Positions 1 through 8,004 of a stretch of 64,000 nucleotides of DNA are shown in pieces. Source of the stretch: Hymenobacter monticola (GTDB taxonomy: Bacteria > Bacteroidota > Bacteroidia > Cytophagales > Hymenobacteraceae). The translations under genes and the position numbers were made by a program. Every line of letters begins with the position of its first letter. Within the stretch, counting starts at the first letter, position 1. The notes beneath the pieces were generated by a model that saw only the letters and a program-made list of their open reading frames with translations, ran no database searches and was not told the origin of the DNA. Where the stretch lies: contig NZ_CP094534.1 of assembly GCF_022811645.1 (NCBI RefSeq), positions 5,394,001-5,458,000 of the forward strand. The letters run 5' to 3'.

Positions 1-724
1 GCGGCAGGCCGATGCTGAAGCGCGCCGGGATGCCCAGGCTGCGGCAGTAGCCGATGACGATGGCGTGAAAATCGGTGCAGTTGCCGCGGCGGGCGTCGCA
101 GGCGTAGTAAATGTCGCCGCGGCCCCAGCCCTGGCCGGTCTTGTCGTAGGTCACGGTACTCACCACATGCTCGTAGATGGCGCGGGCCTTCTCCAGGTCG
201 GTTTTGGCGCCGGCCTTGGCCACCACTTCCTGAGCCTGCTGCTTGATTTTGGCGTCGAGCGGCACGAGGCGGTCAGGGCCGAGCCAGCGGGCCAGGTTGG
301 GGTCGGGCTTCTCCTTGACGGCTTTGGCCGTGGGGGCATTGGCGCGCAGGTTGAGGTGCTCGCGGCGCGTGATTTGAGCTGTGAGCTTGACGGTGAGCGA
401 TGCCGTGGGCACCGTGGCGGGGCGTAGGTGCAACATCTCGTTGCCGAAGGCGCCTTTCTCAATCTTGTAGGGCACCGGCGACTCTATTTTCAGGTCGCGC
501 ACGTCCTGCGAGGCGTCGGAATGCGGGATGGGCAGCCACAGGTCGAGGGCCTGGGTGCCGGCGGGCGCCGCGGGCACGGTGGCCGTGCTGGTGAGCGTGA
601 AGGTGCGGCTGCGCGGGGCCGCGGCCCGGGGCGAAGGCTCGGCGGTGCCGAAACCGGACAGCACCGCGCAGGCGCCCAGCAGCCCGGCCCATCCGGCCGA
701 GCGGTTCAACAAGGAAATGTTCAC
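1..724 (-). CDS. Transglutaminase-like domain protein, exported (partial, C-terminus outside window)
   Basis: The reading frame enters from the left edge and has a GTG start at 724, giving 241 codons inside the window. The N-terminus looks like a short export or lipoprotein signal (hydrophobic stretch with LLGAC). A beta-rich region follows, then a transglutaminase-like core with NCTDFH near residue 216, where the Cys is the expected nucleophile of the Cys-His-Asp triad; the His and Asp regions lie off the edge. Family members cleave or cross-link peptide bonds, usually in the periplasm; the substrate is unknown. It diverges from the AraC gene at 939 across about 215 bp. The GTG start is inferred from the signal-like N-terminus; no in-frame ATG fits better. 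Confidence 0.75.
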   Translation of the reverse strand, partial: MNISLLNRSAGWAGLLGACAVLSGFGTAEPSPRAAAPRSRTFTLTSTATVPAAPAGTQALDLWLPIPHSDASQDVRDLKIESPVPYKIEKGAFGNEMLHLRPATVPTASLTVKLTAQITRREHLNLRANAPTAKAVKEKPDPNLARWLGPDRLVPLDAKIKQQAQEVVAKAGAKTDLEKARAIYEHVVSTVTYDKTGQGWGRGDIYYACDARRGNCTDFHAIVIGYCRSLGIPARFSIGLP

Positions 725-909
725 GAGAACGGGGCAACAAGTCGCTGCTGGTGGGCGTCAATCGAGCTGGATTGCAGCCAAAAAGGCTTCAACTCAACGG
801 CCAGCGCCACGTGCGATGCCCGTTGACGCGACGCCCCGAAAAGCGTCCGCCAGTCAGGGCCAACCAGACCCCAGCAGTGGTTCAAAGGTACGACCGGCGG
901 CCGCGTGGC

Positions 910-917
910 TACTTTCG
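910..917 (+). promoter_or_regulatory. Candidate -7 box TACTTTCG for the AraC gene
   Basis: TACTTTCG differs from the Bacteroidota -7 consensus TAnnTTTG at one base and lies 22 nt before the ATG at 939. No convincing -33 TTG is seen, so support is modest. Confidence 0.4.
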
Positions 918-938
918 CCCGCTAAACCGTCGTTCTAT

Positions 939-1799
939 ATGAAAGCTACTGGCCTGCCGGTGCTGGCCCTGGCGTCGTTTCCGCCGGCGCAGGCGCCCGT
1001 GCCCTACTACGCCGAGCGGCTGGAAACCCACGTGGTGCGGTTTCCGCACGTGAACGTGCCGCACGCCCACGATTTCTACCTGTTGCTCTACGTCACCGAA
1101 GGCACGGGCACGCACACCGTCGATTTGGTGACGTATGAGCTGCAACCGGGCAGCGTGTTTTTTCTGGCGCCGGGGCAGGTGCACCACTGGCAGCTGGGGC
1201 CCGAGGCGCGGGGGCTGCTGGTGTTTTTCAGCGCCGATTTCTATCTGTTTCGCTACCCCGGCAGCGGCCTCTACGCCTACCCGTTTTTCGACAGCGCGCA
1301 CCCGCCGGTGTTGGTCCTGCCGCCCGCCGAAACGCAAATCAAGCCGCTGTTTGAGCACCTGCTGACGGAATACCAAACGCCGCACGCTAACCAGGCCGAG
1401 GTGTTTCGCAGCTACCTGCACCTGGTGCTGGAACTGGCGGCACGCTACTACCCAGCCCAGCCGGCGGCCGATGCCAGCCTGCCCCTGCAGCAAATCCGGC
1501 AGTTTGGCGCGCTGCTCAACGAGCACTACCGCACCAAGCGCAGCGTGCGCGACTACGCCGACCTGCTGCACCTGTCAGCCAACCACCTCAACGCCCTCTG
1601 CCGCCGCGTGCTCAACAAAACGGCCAGCGCCCTCATCCACGAGCGGGTTGTCACGGAGGCGCAGCGGCTGCTCAGCCACTCGGCGCTGGGCGTGGCGCAA
1701 GTGGCCTATGAGCTGGGCTTTGAGGATGCGTCGTACTTCGTGCGCTACTTCCGCAAGTACGCCGGCACCACGCCCGAGGCGTTTCGGCAGCAGCGTTGA
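939..1799 (+). CDS. AraC family transcriptional regulator
   Basis: This is a 286-residue regulator. Residues about 20-150 form a cupin-like sensor with a PHAHDFY segment typical of AraC N-terminal domains. Residues about 185-286 hold two helix-turn-helix motifs, ending in the family signature VAYELGFEDASYFVRYFRKY. The frame is open for more than 400 bases upstream, but ATG 939 is preferred because it starts the conserved cupin region and follows a promoter-like box at 910-917. It is likely a ligand-responsive activator. The divergent transglutaminase-like gene is a possible target, but nothing in the sequence shows this. Confidence 0.85.
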   Translation: MKATGLPVLALASFPPAQAPVPYYAERLETHVVRFPHVNVPHAHDFYLLLYVTEGTGTHTVDLVTYELQPGSVFFLAPGQVHHWQLGPEARGLLVFFSADFYLFRYPGSGLYAYPFFDSAHPPVLVLPPAETQIKPLFEHLLTEYQTPHANQAEVFRSYLHLVLELAARYYPAQPAADASLPLQQIRQFGALLNEHYRTKRSVRDYADLLHLSANHLNALCRRVLNKTASALIHERVVTEAQRLLSHSALGVAQVAYELGFEDASYFVRYFRKYAGTTPEAFRQQR

Positions 1800-1851
1800 T
1801 TTGTCCTGTAAGACCCCGAAAGCGGGCTGCGAAGGCGCGCGCAGGGCCCGG

Positions 1852-1859
1852 TAATTTTG
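1852..1859 (+). promoter_or_regulatory. Promoter -7 box TAATTTTG upstream of the DUF983 gene
   Basis: TAATTTTG matches TAnnTTTG exactly and lies 80 nt before the ATG at 1939. No clear -33 element is seen. Confidence 0.5.
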
Positions 1860-1938
1860 GGGTATCAATGCGGCGGGTGCCGCACGAGCCGCTTGCGCAT
1901 GGGCGCGGGCCGCTTTCTCCCGTATAGCCTTTATTGCC

Positions 1939-2379
1939 ATGCCTTCCTCCCCCGCCCCGGTCATGACCGAACCCACCGATTTCAACAACTACGAACTCGT
2001 CGACTCCACCGCCCTGGCGCTGGCCAAGCTGCGCTGCCCGCGCTGCCACCGCGGCCCCTTGTTCAGCACCTCGGCCTGGAACATCACCAAGTTTGCCCAG
2101 ATGCCCGCGCAGTGCCCTGTGTGCGGCCAGAGCTTCGAGCCCGAGCCGGGTTTCTACTTCGGTTCTATGTACATCACCTTCGGCTTCAACGTGGGCACCT
2201 TCCTGGTGCTGGGCGTGCTGATTTACTACCTACTGGGCAACCCTGACACGTGGGTGTATGTGGCCATCATCACCGGCGTCACAGTCATTTTCACGCCGCT
2301 CATCCTGCGCTACTCGCGGGCGCTGATGCTGTATCTGTTCGGCGGGGCGCGGTATAATAAAAAGTGGGGCCGGGGGTAG
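1939..2379 (+). CDS. DUF983 family zinc-ribbon membrane protein
   Basis: This 146-residue protein has two CxxC pairs (C33/C36 and C59/C62) that form a probable zinc ribbon, then two transmembrane helices at about 78-100 and 106-126. That is the DUF983 architecture common in Bacteroidota and alphaproteobacteria; the function is unknown. A second ATG at 1966 would remove nine residues. The stop codon lies inside the left arm of the palindrome at 2378-2464, which probably terminates this gene and the convergent peptidase gene. Confidence 0.85.
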   Translation: MPSSPAPVMTEPTDFNNYELVDSTALALAKLRCPRCHRGPLFSTSAWNITKFAQMPAQCPVCGQSFEPEPGFYFGSMYITFGFNVGTFLVLGVLIYYLLGNPDTWVYVAIITGVTVIFTPLILRYSRALMLYLFGGARYNKKWGRG

Positions 2380-2464
2380 AATGAGTACCCTGAAGCTCCG
2401 CTTCGGCTTGCGTTGAACGATGAAGTTCTGGCGGGCCGAAGCGGAGCTTCGGGGTACTCGTTCT
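2378..2464. repeat. Long palindromic intergenic repeat, copy A
   Basis: Two arms of about 30 nt (outer AGAATGAGTACC, inner CGAAGCTCCGCTTCGGC) flank a 27-nt centre. The left arm contains the DUF983 stop and the right arm the M1 peptidase stop, so the element spans the whole gap between convergent genes. Each arm also holds its own small inverted repeat (CCGAAG/CTTCGG). Related copies are at 14318, 49198 and 50135. Confidence 0.85.
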
Positions 2465-4454
2465 ACCGCAGCACCTGCGCGCGCCACACGTTGTTGCCGG
2501 GGTTCACGTCGGGCAGCAGCTTGGTGACGTTGAGCTGCACGCGGGTGAGCGGGGTGGTGGAGTTATAGCGAAAGGTCCAGGTGCCGCCGCGCTGCCAGAT
2601 TTCGACCGGCAGCTTCACGCGGGTGGTTTTGCCGCTGGTTTCGGTCACGTCGGCCGTCACGGGCATGGCGGCCTGACCGCGGTTTTCGATGGTGATGAGG
2701 GCGCCTTGGGCGGGGTCCTGGTTCACGTAGGCCACGGTGGTCACGGCTTGGTCCAGAATCCAGTTGTTGTACACCCACTCGCGCCAGAACCAGCTCAAAT
2801 CCTCGCCGCTGGCCTCGTTCATCGTCCGGAAAAAGTCCTTGGGCTGCGGGTGCTTGAAGGCCCAGCGCTTGATGTAGGTGCGGAAAGCGTAGTCGAACCG
2901 CTCCGGCCCCAGAATCTCAGTGCGCAGCAGCAGTAGGCCGTAGCCCATCTTGCTGTAGGCGGCGTAGCCCAGGTGGTTGGGCTGCGTCACGTCGGGCACG
3001 GTGTATGGCGGGTCGGTGACGGGGTCGGCCATATATCGGATGTTGCCGGCCACCAGCCGGGCCGTGTCATTCAGCAGCTTGGCGTACTCGCCGTTGTTGA
3101 AAGCGTTGCTCGACAGCATGTTGATAAAGGTATTGAAGCCTTCGTCCATCCACGGGTACTTGCGCTCATTCGAGCCCACAATCATCGGGAACCAGTTGTG
3201 GCCGAACTCGTGGTCGGTCACGCTGTAGAGGCTGGCCTTGCGCGCCTTCGAGCCGCAAAACACGATGCCCGGGTACTCCATGCCGCCCACCACGCCGGCC
3301 ACGTTAGTGGCCACCGGGTAGGTGTATTCATACCACTGCTTCGAGTTGTATTCGATGCTTTTCTTCACATACTCGGTGCTGCGGCCCCAGGCCGAGTCCT
3401 GGGCCACCTCGGCCGGGTAGAGCGACATGGCCAGCGACTTGCGCCCGCTGGGCAGATTCATCTTGGCCGCGTCCCACACGAAGGCCGCCGAGGCCGCCCA
3501 GGCCACGTCGCGCGCCCGCTGGCACTTGAAGTGCCAAGTGAGGCGGCCGTTTTTTCCACTCGGTCGCGAGCCCGCCTGCGTCACCTCATCGGCCGAGCGC
3601 ACAATGACCGTCTGGTCCGAGCCGGCGGCTTTGGCCAAGCGGCTTTGCTGGGCGCTGGTGAGCACCTCGGCGGGGTTCACCAACTCGCCCGAGCCGCCCA
3701 CCAGGTAGTTGGCCGGCACGTTCACGGTGTAGTCGAAGTTGCCGTATTCGAGGTAAAACTCAGCCACCATGTAGGGCAGCGTATTCCAGCCCTCCACATC
3801 GTCGTACACGGCCATGCGCGGGTACCACTGCGCGATTTCGAAGATTTCGCCGTTCTTGGTTTGCAGGCGGCCCAGGCGGTCGGAGCCGTATTCGGGCACG
3901 TTGAAACCGTAGGCGATGTCGATTTTCAGCTTGTCGCCCTTGGGCTTCATCGGCTCGGGCAGGATGATTTGCATGCGCGTGTCCTGCACGCGGTAGTTGG
4001 CCTTCAGCTTCTTGCCGTGCAGCTCAATGTTCACCGTTTGGAGCGAGTCGCCGCCCCGAAAGCCGCGGGCCGAGTTACCGAAGCGCCCACCGGCCACCGA
4101 CGTAGCCGCCGCCCCGCGCGAGTTGGCGCGGTATAAGTTCTGGTCGAGCTGCAGCCACACGAAGGCCAGCGCATCGGGCGAGTTGTTGGTGTATGTGATG
4201 CTGGCGGTGGCCGTCACGCGGGCCGCTTTCTCATCGAGGCGGGCGTCAATTTTGTAGTCGGCCGCGTTTTGCCAGTACTGGGCGCCGGGCTGGCCGCCAG
4301 CCGTGCGCGTGGGCGTGGCCAACTGCTCAATAAACGAGGGGTTGAACAGCGTGCGGGCGTCAAACGCCGGCCCCGTGGGCACCGGCTGCTGAGGCTGCGC
4401 CGCCGCCGCGCCCGCTATCAGTAACGCCGCACTCAGCAGAAAAGAAAATTTCAT
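2463..4454 (-). CDS. M1 family metallopeptidase (aminopeptidase N-like), exported
   Basis: This is a 663-residue protein with a signal peptide (residues 1-19, ending AAAAQ). The M1 hallmarks are all present: an exopeptidase motif of the GxMEN type as GGMEY near residue 391, HEFGH at 415-419, and the third zinc ligand Glu near 438 in WMDEGFNTF. It probably removes N-terminal residues from peptides in the periplasm. The start ATG is supported by the signal peptide and by a TACCTTTG promoter box 54 nt upstream. The C-terminus (about 590-663) is a beta domain with no T9SS sorting signal. Confidence 0.93.
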   Translation of the reverse strand: MKFSFLLSAALLIAGAAAAQPQQPVPTGPAFDARTLFNPSFIEQLATPTRTAGGQPGAQYWQNAADYKIDARLDEKAARVTATASITYTNNSPDALAFVWLQLDQNLYRANSRGAAATSVAGGRFGNSARGFRGGDSLQTVNIELHGKKLKANYRVQDTRMQIILPEPMKPKGDKLKIDIAYGFNVPEYGSDRLGRLQTKNGEIFEIAQWYPRMAVYDDVEGWNTLPYMVAEFYLEYGNFDYTVNVPANYLVGGSGELVNPAEVLTSAQQSRLAKAAGSDQTVIVRSADEVTQAGSRPSGKNGRLTWHFKCQRARDVAWAASAAFVWDAAKMNLPSGRKSLAMSLYPAEVAQDSAWGRSTEYVKKSIEYNSKQWYEYTYPVATNVAGVVGGMEYPGIVFCGSKARKASLYSVTDHEFGHNWFPMIVGSNERKYPWMDEGFNTFINMLSSNAFNNGEYAKLLNDTARLVAGNIRYMADPVTDPPYTVPDVTQPNHLGYAAYSKMGYGLLLLRTEILGPERFDYAFRTYIKRWAFKHPQPKDFFRTMNEASGEDLSWFWREWVYNNWILDQAVTTVAYVNQDPAQGALITIENRGQAAMPVTADVTETSGKTTRVKLPVEIWQRGGTWTFRYNSTTPLTRVQLNVTKLLPDVNPGNNVWRAQVLR

Positions 4455-4507
4455 GAAAAAAGGAATGGAATGATGGTAAAAAGCGCGAGAACCGTCTGTT
4501 TTCCTGC

Positions 4508-4515
4508 CAAAGGTA
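4508..4515 (-). promoter_or_regulatory. Promoter -7 box TACCTTTG for the M1 peptidase
   Basis: On the minus strand TACCTTTG matches TAnnTTTG and lies 54 nt upstream of the ATG at 4454, in the 78-bp gap after the neighbouring gene. Confidence 0.55.
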
Positions 4516-4532
4516 ACGGCGCACCCCTGCCC

Positions 4533-4892
4533 TTACGCTAGCTTTTGGCGCACCAGTTCCACCAGGCCGTTCAGGTCGGCCGCATTCATCTCTTCCGCTT
4601 CGATAAAAGGCTTTAGCGTACCCGTTTCGGCCACCGCAAAAGCGGCCGGCAGCCGGTGGCGCGCCCATGCTGGGTAGTCGCGGATGAACTCGTCGCGGTG
4701 CAGAAACTCCACTGGCACGGGCAGCTTCCTGATGAACGCGCGCCACTCGGGCCGCATGCTGGTGGCGCCGTAGGTGACGGCGCACAGCGAGCAGGCGTAG
4801 GTCGTCGGCGAGAGGATTTTGTGAAACGTGTCCTTCAGGCCCGCCAGCAGGCCCGCGTCGGCGTTATACACGAAAAGGAGGCGCTGGGGCAT
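4533..4892 (-). CDS. Small conserved hypothetical protein with a CSLC motif
   Basis: This is a 119-residue protein without signal peptide or membrane segment. It opens with a beta strand (RLLFVYNADAG) and has a CSLC pair near residue 35, which suggests a thiol or metal site. I do not recognise a functional family. The ATG directly abuts the stop codon of the upstream gene (TAA at 4893-4895), so the two are very likely co-transcribed and translationally coupled. Confidence 0.7.
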   Translation of the reverse strand: MPQRLLFVYNADAGLLAGLKDTFHKILSPTTYACSLCAVTYGATSMRPEWRAFIRKLPVPVEFLHRDEFIRDYPAWARHRLPAAFAVAETGTLKPFIEAEEMNAADLNGLVELVRQKLA

Positions 4893-5582
4893 TTATTGAA
4901 GGGACAGCTTGGCATAGGTGAAAGTATTGCCGGAGTTCTTGCCGGTCCACATGCGCTTTTTCAGCAGTAAGGTTGAATTGGATAGCCAGTGGATTTCGGC
5001 CGGCTCCCAGGTAGCGGGCTCTACGGATGGCTCCAGTTTCCAGACCTGCCGCCAGCGGCCGTTTTCCAGCCGATAAAGCTGGATTACATTAAGCATAAAG
5101 CTGACTTCAATTCCCGCCGAAAAAGCCACGAAACTGCGCGTATCGGGCGAATATTCCGGTGGGCTGGGCAAGGCCAGTTGCTGGCCGGTATCGGAAACCA
5201 GCAGCCATTCACCGCCTTCCCAGTAACGGCCATCCACCAAGTGCATTTTTAACGAGGCCGCATAGCCTTGGTATTCGTACTGAGCTTGGTCGTCGTTATC
5301 GGTGCCAACGCCTTTGTCCTGAAAAATCCTTGGTCCCTTGCTGGTCGGAATCACGATGCGCCCCCGCGCTTTCTTCACCGGAAACGTCAGCGTCGGCTTC
5401 GTCACAATCGCCGTTTTCTTCGCTTGCTCATAAGCAGCTTTCGTCAGCGGGCTGAAGGTGACGCGTGCGGCCGGCGGCGCGGCAGCGGGTATTTTCAGCA
5501 GAAGCGTGAGGAGCAGCAGAAGCAATGGTTTTATCAAAATACTTCGGGCGTAAATGCTGCGCCAAGGTAGCACCGCGCCCAT
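4893..5582 (-). CDS. Exported hypothetical protein
   Basis: The longest ATG frame encodes 229 residues with a strongly hydrophobic leucine-rich segment near residues 18-29, then a soluble domain of mixed charge. No family is recognised. The start is uncertain: a TTG at 5537 would give a textbook signal peptide (MIKPLLLLLL), and it lies downstream of a TACCTTGG box (5562-5569) that would place the ATG at 5582 outside the transcript. The gene is divergent from serA. It ends exactly where the 119-residue gene begins, suggesting a two-gene operon. Confidence 0.65.
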   Translation of the reverse strand: MGAVLPWRSIYARSILIKPLLLLLLTLLLKIPAAAPPAARVTFSPLTKAAYEQAKKTAIVTKPTLTFPVKKARGRIVIPTSKGPRIFQDKGVGTDNDDQAQYEYQGYAASLKMHLVDGRYWEGGEWLLVSDTGQQLALPSPPEYSPDTRSFVAFSAGIEVSFMLNVIQLYRLENGRWRQVWKLEPSVEPATWEPAEIHWLSNSTLLLKKRMWTGKNSGNTFTYAKLSLQ

Positions 5583-5587
5583 CTTTG
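5580..5587 (+). promoter_or_regulatory. Candidate -7 box CATCTTTG for the serB-serA fusion gene
   Basis: CATCTTTG differs from TAnnTTTG at one base and ends 5 nt before the ATG at 5593. This predicts a nearly leaderless mRNA and helps exclude the longer in-frame start at 5554. Confidence 0.45.
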
Positions 5588-5592
5588 CGGAT

Positions 5593-7494
5593 ATGTCTGC
5601 TCCCGCTGCCCCCCTGCCCTACCTCGTTTTCGATTTCGACAGCACCTTTACGCAAGTCGAAGGGCTGGATGAGCTAGCCGACATCGCCCTGCAGGGCCAC
5701 CCCGACCAAGCCAAAGTGGTCGGCCAAATCAAGGCGCTCACCGACCAGGGCATGGCCGGCGAAATCGGCTTCCAGGAGTCGCTGAGCCGGCGGCTGGCGC
5801 TGCTGGGGGCTAATGAGCGGCACCTCGCGCCGCTTATCGCCCGCCTCAAAACCAGGGTGAGCGAGAGCATCCGGCGCAACGGCAACTTCTTCCGGCAGTT
5901 TGCCGACCGCATTTACGTGGTAAGCAGCGGCTTCCGCGAGTTCATCGAGCCCGTGGTGGCCGAGTTCGGCATCGCGCCCGCGCACGTGCTGGCCAACACC
6001 TTTACCTTCGATGCCGCTGGCAACATCACCGGCTGCGACCCGCAGAATGTGCTGAGTCGCGACGGCGGCAAAATCCGCCAACTGGTGCTGCTCGATTTGG
6101 ACGGGCCGGTGTACGTCTTCGGCGACGGTTATACCGACTACCAGATTCGCGAAGCCGGCCTGGCACAGCGTTTCTACGCTTACACTGAAAACGTTAGCCG
6201 CCCTACGGTAGTGGCTCAGGCGGACGAAGTTCTCCCGACTTTCGACGAGTTTTTGTACCAACTAAAACTTCCCATGACTTTATCATACCCCAAAAACCGC
6301 ATCAAGGTGCTTCTGCTGGAGAACCCCGATGCCCGCGCCAAAGAGCTTTTCCTGGCCGAAGGCTATCAGGTCGACACTGTGCCCGGCGGCCTCGACGAGG
6401 ACGAGTTGCTGGCGCGCATTGAGGGCGTGAGCATCCTGGGCATCCGCTCGAAAACGCAGGTGACGCAACGCGTGCTCGATGCCGCCAACCGCCTGATTGC
6501 CATTGGGGCCTTCTGCATCGGCACCAACCAAATTGACCTGACCGGCGCCATGAAAAAGGGCGTGGCCGTGTTCAACGCGCCGTTCAGCAACACCCGCTCG
6601 GTGGTGGAGCTGGCGCTGGGCGAAATCATCGTGCTGGCCCGCCGCATCCCGGAGAAAAACCCGAAGATGCACGCCGGCGAGTGGGACAAGTCGGCCAGTG
6701 GCTCGTTCGAGATTCGCGGCAAGACGCTGGGCATCGTGGGCTACGGCAACATCGGCGCGCAGCTGAGCGTGGTGGCCGAAGCCGTGGGCATGAAGGTGGT
6801 GTACTTCGACGTGGCCGAAAAGCTGCAGCTCGGCAACGCCGTGAAGTGCCGCACGCTGGAAGAATTGCTGGAACAATCCGACGTGGTGACGCTGCACATC
6901 GACGGCCGCACCGAGAACACCAACTTCATCGGCGAGAAGGAGTTTGCCCTCATGAAAAAGGGCGCCCTGTTCCTCAACAACGCCCGGGGCCACGTAGTGG
7001 ACGTGCCCGCCCTGGCCGCCGCCCTGCGCTCGGGCCACCTGGGCGGCGCGGCCGTGGACGTGTTCCCGTACGAGCCGAAAACTAACCACGAAACCTTCGA
7101 AAACGAGCTGCGCGGCCTGCCCAATGTGCTGCTCACGCCCCACATCGGCGGCAGCACGGCCGAGGCCCAGCGCAACATCGCCGAGTTTGTGCCCGAACGC
7201 ATCATGCAGTACATCAACACCGGCAACACGCAGCAGTCGGTCAACTTCCCCAACATTCAGCTGCCCACCCAGCAGGCCCACCGCCTCATCCACATCCACG
7301 CCAACGTGCCCGGCGTGCTGGCCAACATCAACAACGTGCTGGCCCAGCACCACGTCAACATCCTGGGCCAGTACCTGAAAACCAACGAGCACATCGGCTA
7401 CGTGATTACCGACATCGACCGGCAGTACGACCAGGAGGTGATTCAGGCCCTGCGCGCCGTGGCGCACACCATCAAGTTCCGGGTGCTGTACTAG
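5593..7494 (+). CDS. serA: Fused phosphoserine phosphatase / D-3-phosphoglycerate dehydrogenase
   Basis: This 633-residue protein joins the first and last steps of phosphorylated serine synthesis. Residues 10-215 are a HAD phosphatase: nucleophile motif DFDST at 14-18, VVSSG in the middle, and GDGYTD as the Mg-binding motif, as in SerB. Residues 228 to about 545 are a phosphoglycerate dehydrogenase with the NAD loop GYGNIG and the catalytic His in LTPHIGGS. Residues about 560-633 are an ACT domain, where serine usually binds as feedback inhibitor. ATG 5593 is chosen because it starts just before the HAD core and follows a promoter-like box. An internal ATG at 6274 could give SerA alone. The stop overlaps that of the convergent gene. 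Confidence 0.93.
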   Translation: MSAPAAPLPYLVFDFDSTFTQVEGLDELADIALQGHPDQAKVVGQIKALTDQGMAGEIGFQESLSRRLALLGANERHLAPLIARLKTRVSESIRRNGNFFRQFADRIYVVSSGFREFIEPVVAEFGIAPAHVLANTFTFDAAGNITGCDPQNVLSRDGGKIRQLVLLDLDGPVYVFGDGYTDYQIREAGLAQRFYAYTENVSRPTVVAQADEVLPTFDEFLYQLKLPMTLSYPKNRIKVLLLENPDARAKELFLAEGYQVDTVPGGLDEDELLARIEGVSILGIRSKTQVTQRVLDAANRLIAIGAFCIGTNQIDLTGAMKKGVAVFNAPFSNTRSVVELALGEIIVLARRIPEKNPKMHAGEWDKSASGSFEIRGKTLGIVGYGNIGAQLSVVAEAVGMKVVYFDVAEKLQLGNAVKCRTLEELLEQSDVVTLHIDGRTENTNFIGEKEFALMKKGALFLNNARGHVVDVPALAAALRSGHLGGAAVDVFPYEPKTNHETFENELRGLPNVLLTPHIGGSTAEAQRNIAEFVPERIMQYINTGNTQQSVNFPNIQLPTQQAHRLIHIHANVPGVLANINNVLAQHHVNILGQYLKTNEHIGYVITDIDRQYDQEVIQALRAVAHTIKFRVLY

Positions 7495-7835
7495 GCTTGC
7501 ATGCCCGGCGGCAAGGTGAGCACGGCGCCAAGCGGCATCCGGCGCACCTCCGTTTCCGGGATGTTGGCTCTCAGCTCGGCCTGTAGCTCGGCCACCAGCT
7601 GGATGGCCACGTGGGCCGGGCAGCGGTGCTTGCGCACGATGTAAGCCGTGGCCAGGTTCAGCCACTGGTCGGCTACTTGCTGCAGTTGCAGCAATTCGGC
7701 ATCAGGAGCGGTACGTAGTTCCGGCTGCTGAACCAGCCGGTCGCTTTCTTCCAGGTAGATGCGGACGATGTTCATCAGTAGCGTAAACACGGTACGGTCG
7801 CGGCGCAGCTGGCGCAGGCGGGGGGCAGCAGGCAT
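7491..7835 (-). CDS. Small hypothetical helical protein
   Basis: This is a 114-residue, mostly helical protein without signal peptide or membrane segment. The family is not recognised. ATG 7835 is preferred over the longer frame because a TACCTTTG box (minus strand, 7862-7869) lies 27 nt upstream, inside the longer version. Its stop shares bases with the stop of the convergent serA gene, leaving no room for a terminator between the two genes. Confidence 0.6.
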   Translation of the reverse strand: MPAAPRLRQLRRDRTVFTLLMNIVRIYLEESDRLVQQPELRTAPDAELLQLQQVADQWLNLATAYIVRKHRCPAHVAIQLVAELQAELRANIPETEVRRMPLGAVLTLPPGMQA

Positions 7836-7861
7836 AAAAGGGGGTTGAATGCGTAGTACCG

Positions 7862-7894
7862 CAAAGGTAGACCCATCCAATGGGGCTGCGCCAA
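7862..7894 (-). promoter_or_regulatory. Promoter: TTG-N22-TACCTTTG
   Basis: On the minus strand TACCTTTG (7862-7869) is preceded by TTG (7892-7894) with 22 bp spacing. It serves the small gene starting at 7835. Confidence 0.5.
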
Positions 7895-7946
7895 GCAGCC
7901 CCGCAGCATTATTGACAAAACAGCAAGCATGGGTTCTGCCCAAACG

Positions 7947-7988
7947 CCAACGGCCCCGGCTTCCAAATCTGGAAACCGGGGCCGTTGG
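7947..7988 (-). terminator. Terminator hairpin after the FG-GAP gene
   Basis: An 18-nt stem (CCAACGGCCCCGG paired with CCGGGGCCGTTGG, one interruption) with a 6-nt loop lies 16 nt past the stop of the minus-strand FG-GAP gene. The U-tract is weak. Confidence 0.6.
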
Positions 7989-8004
7989 TCTTCTTAAACC
8001 AGCC

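Noticed and set aside
528..938. An extended AraC start at 528
   Set aside because: The added region overlaps the divergent gene and its promoter area and has no protein-like pattern.
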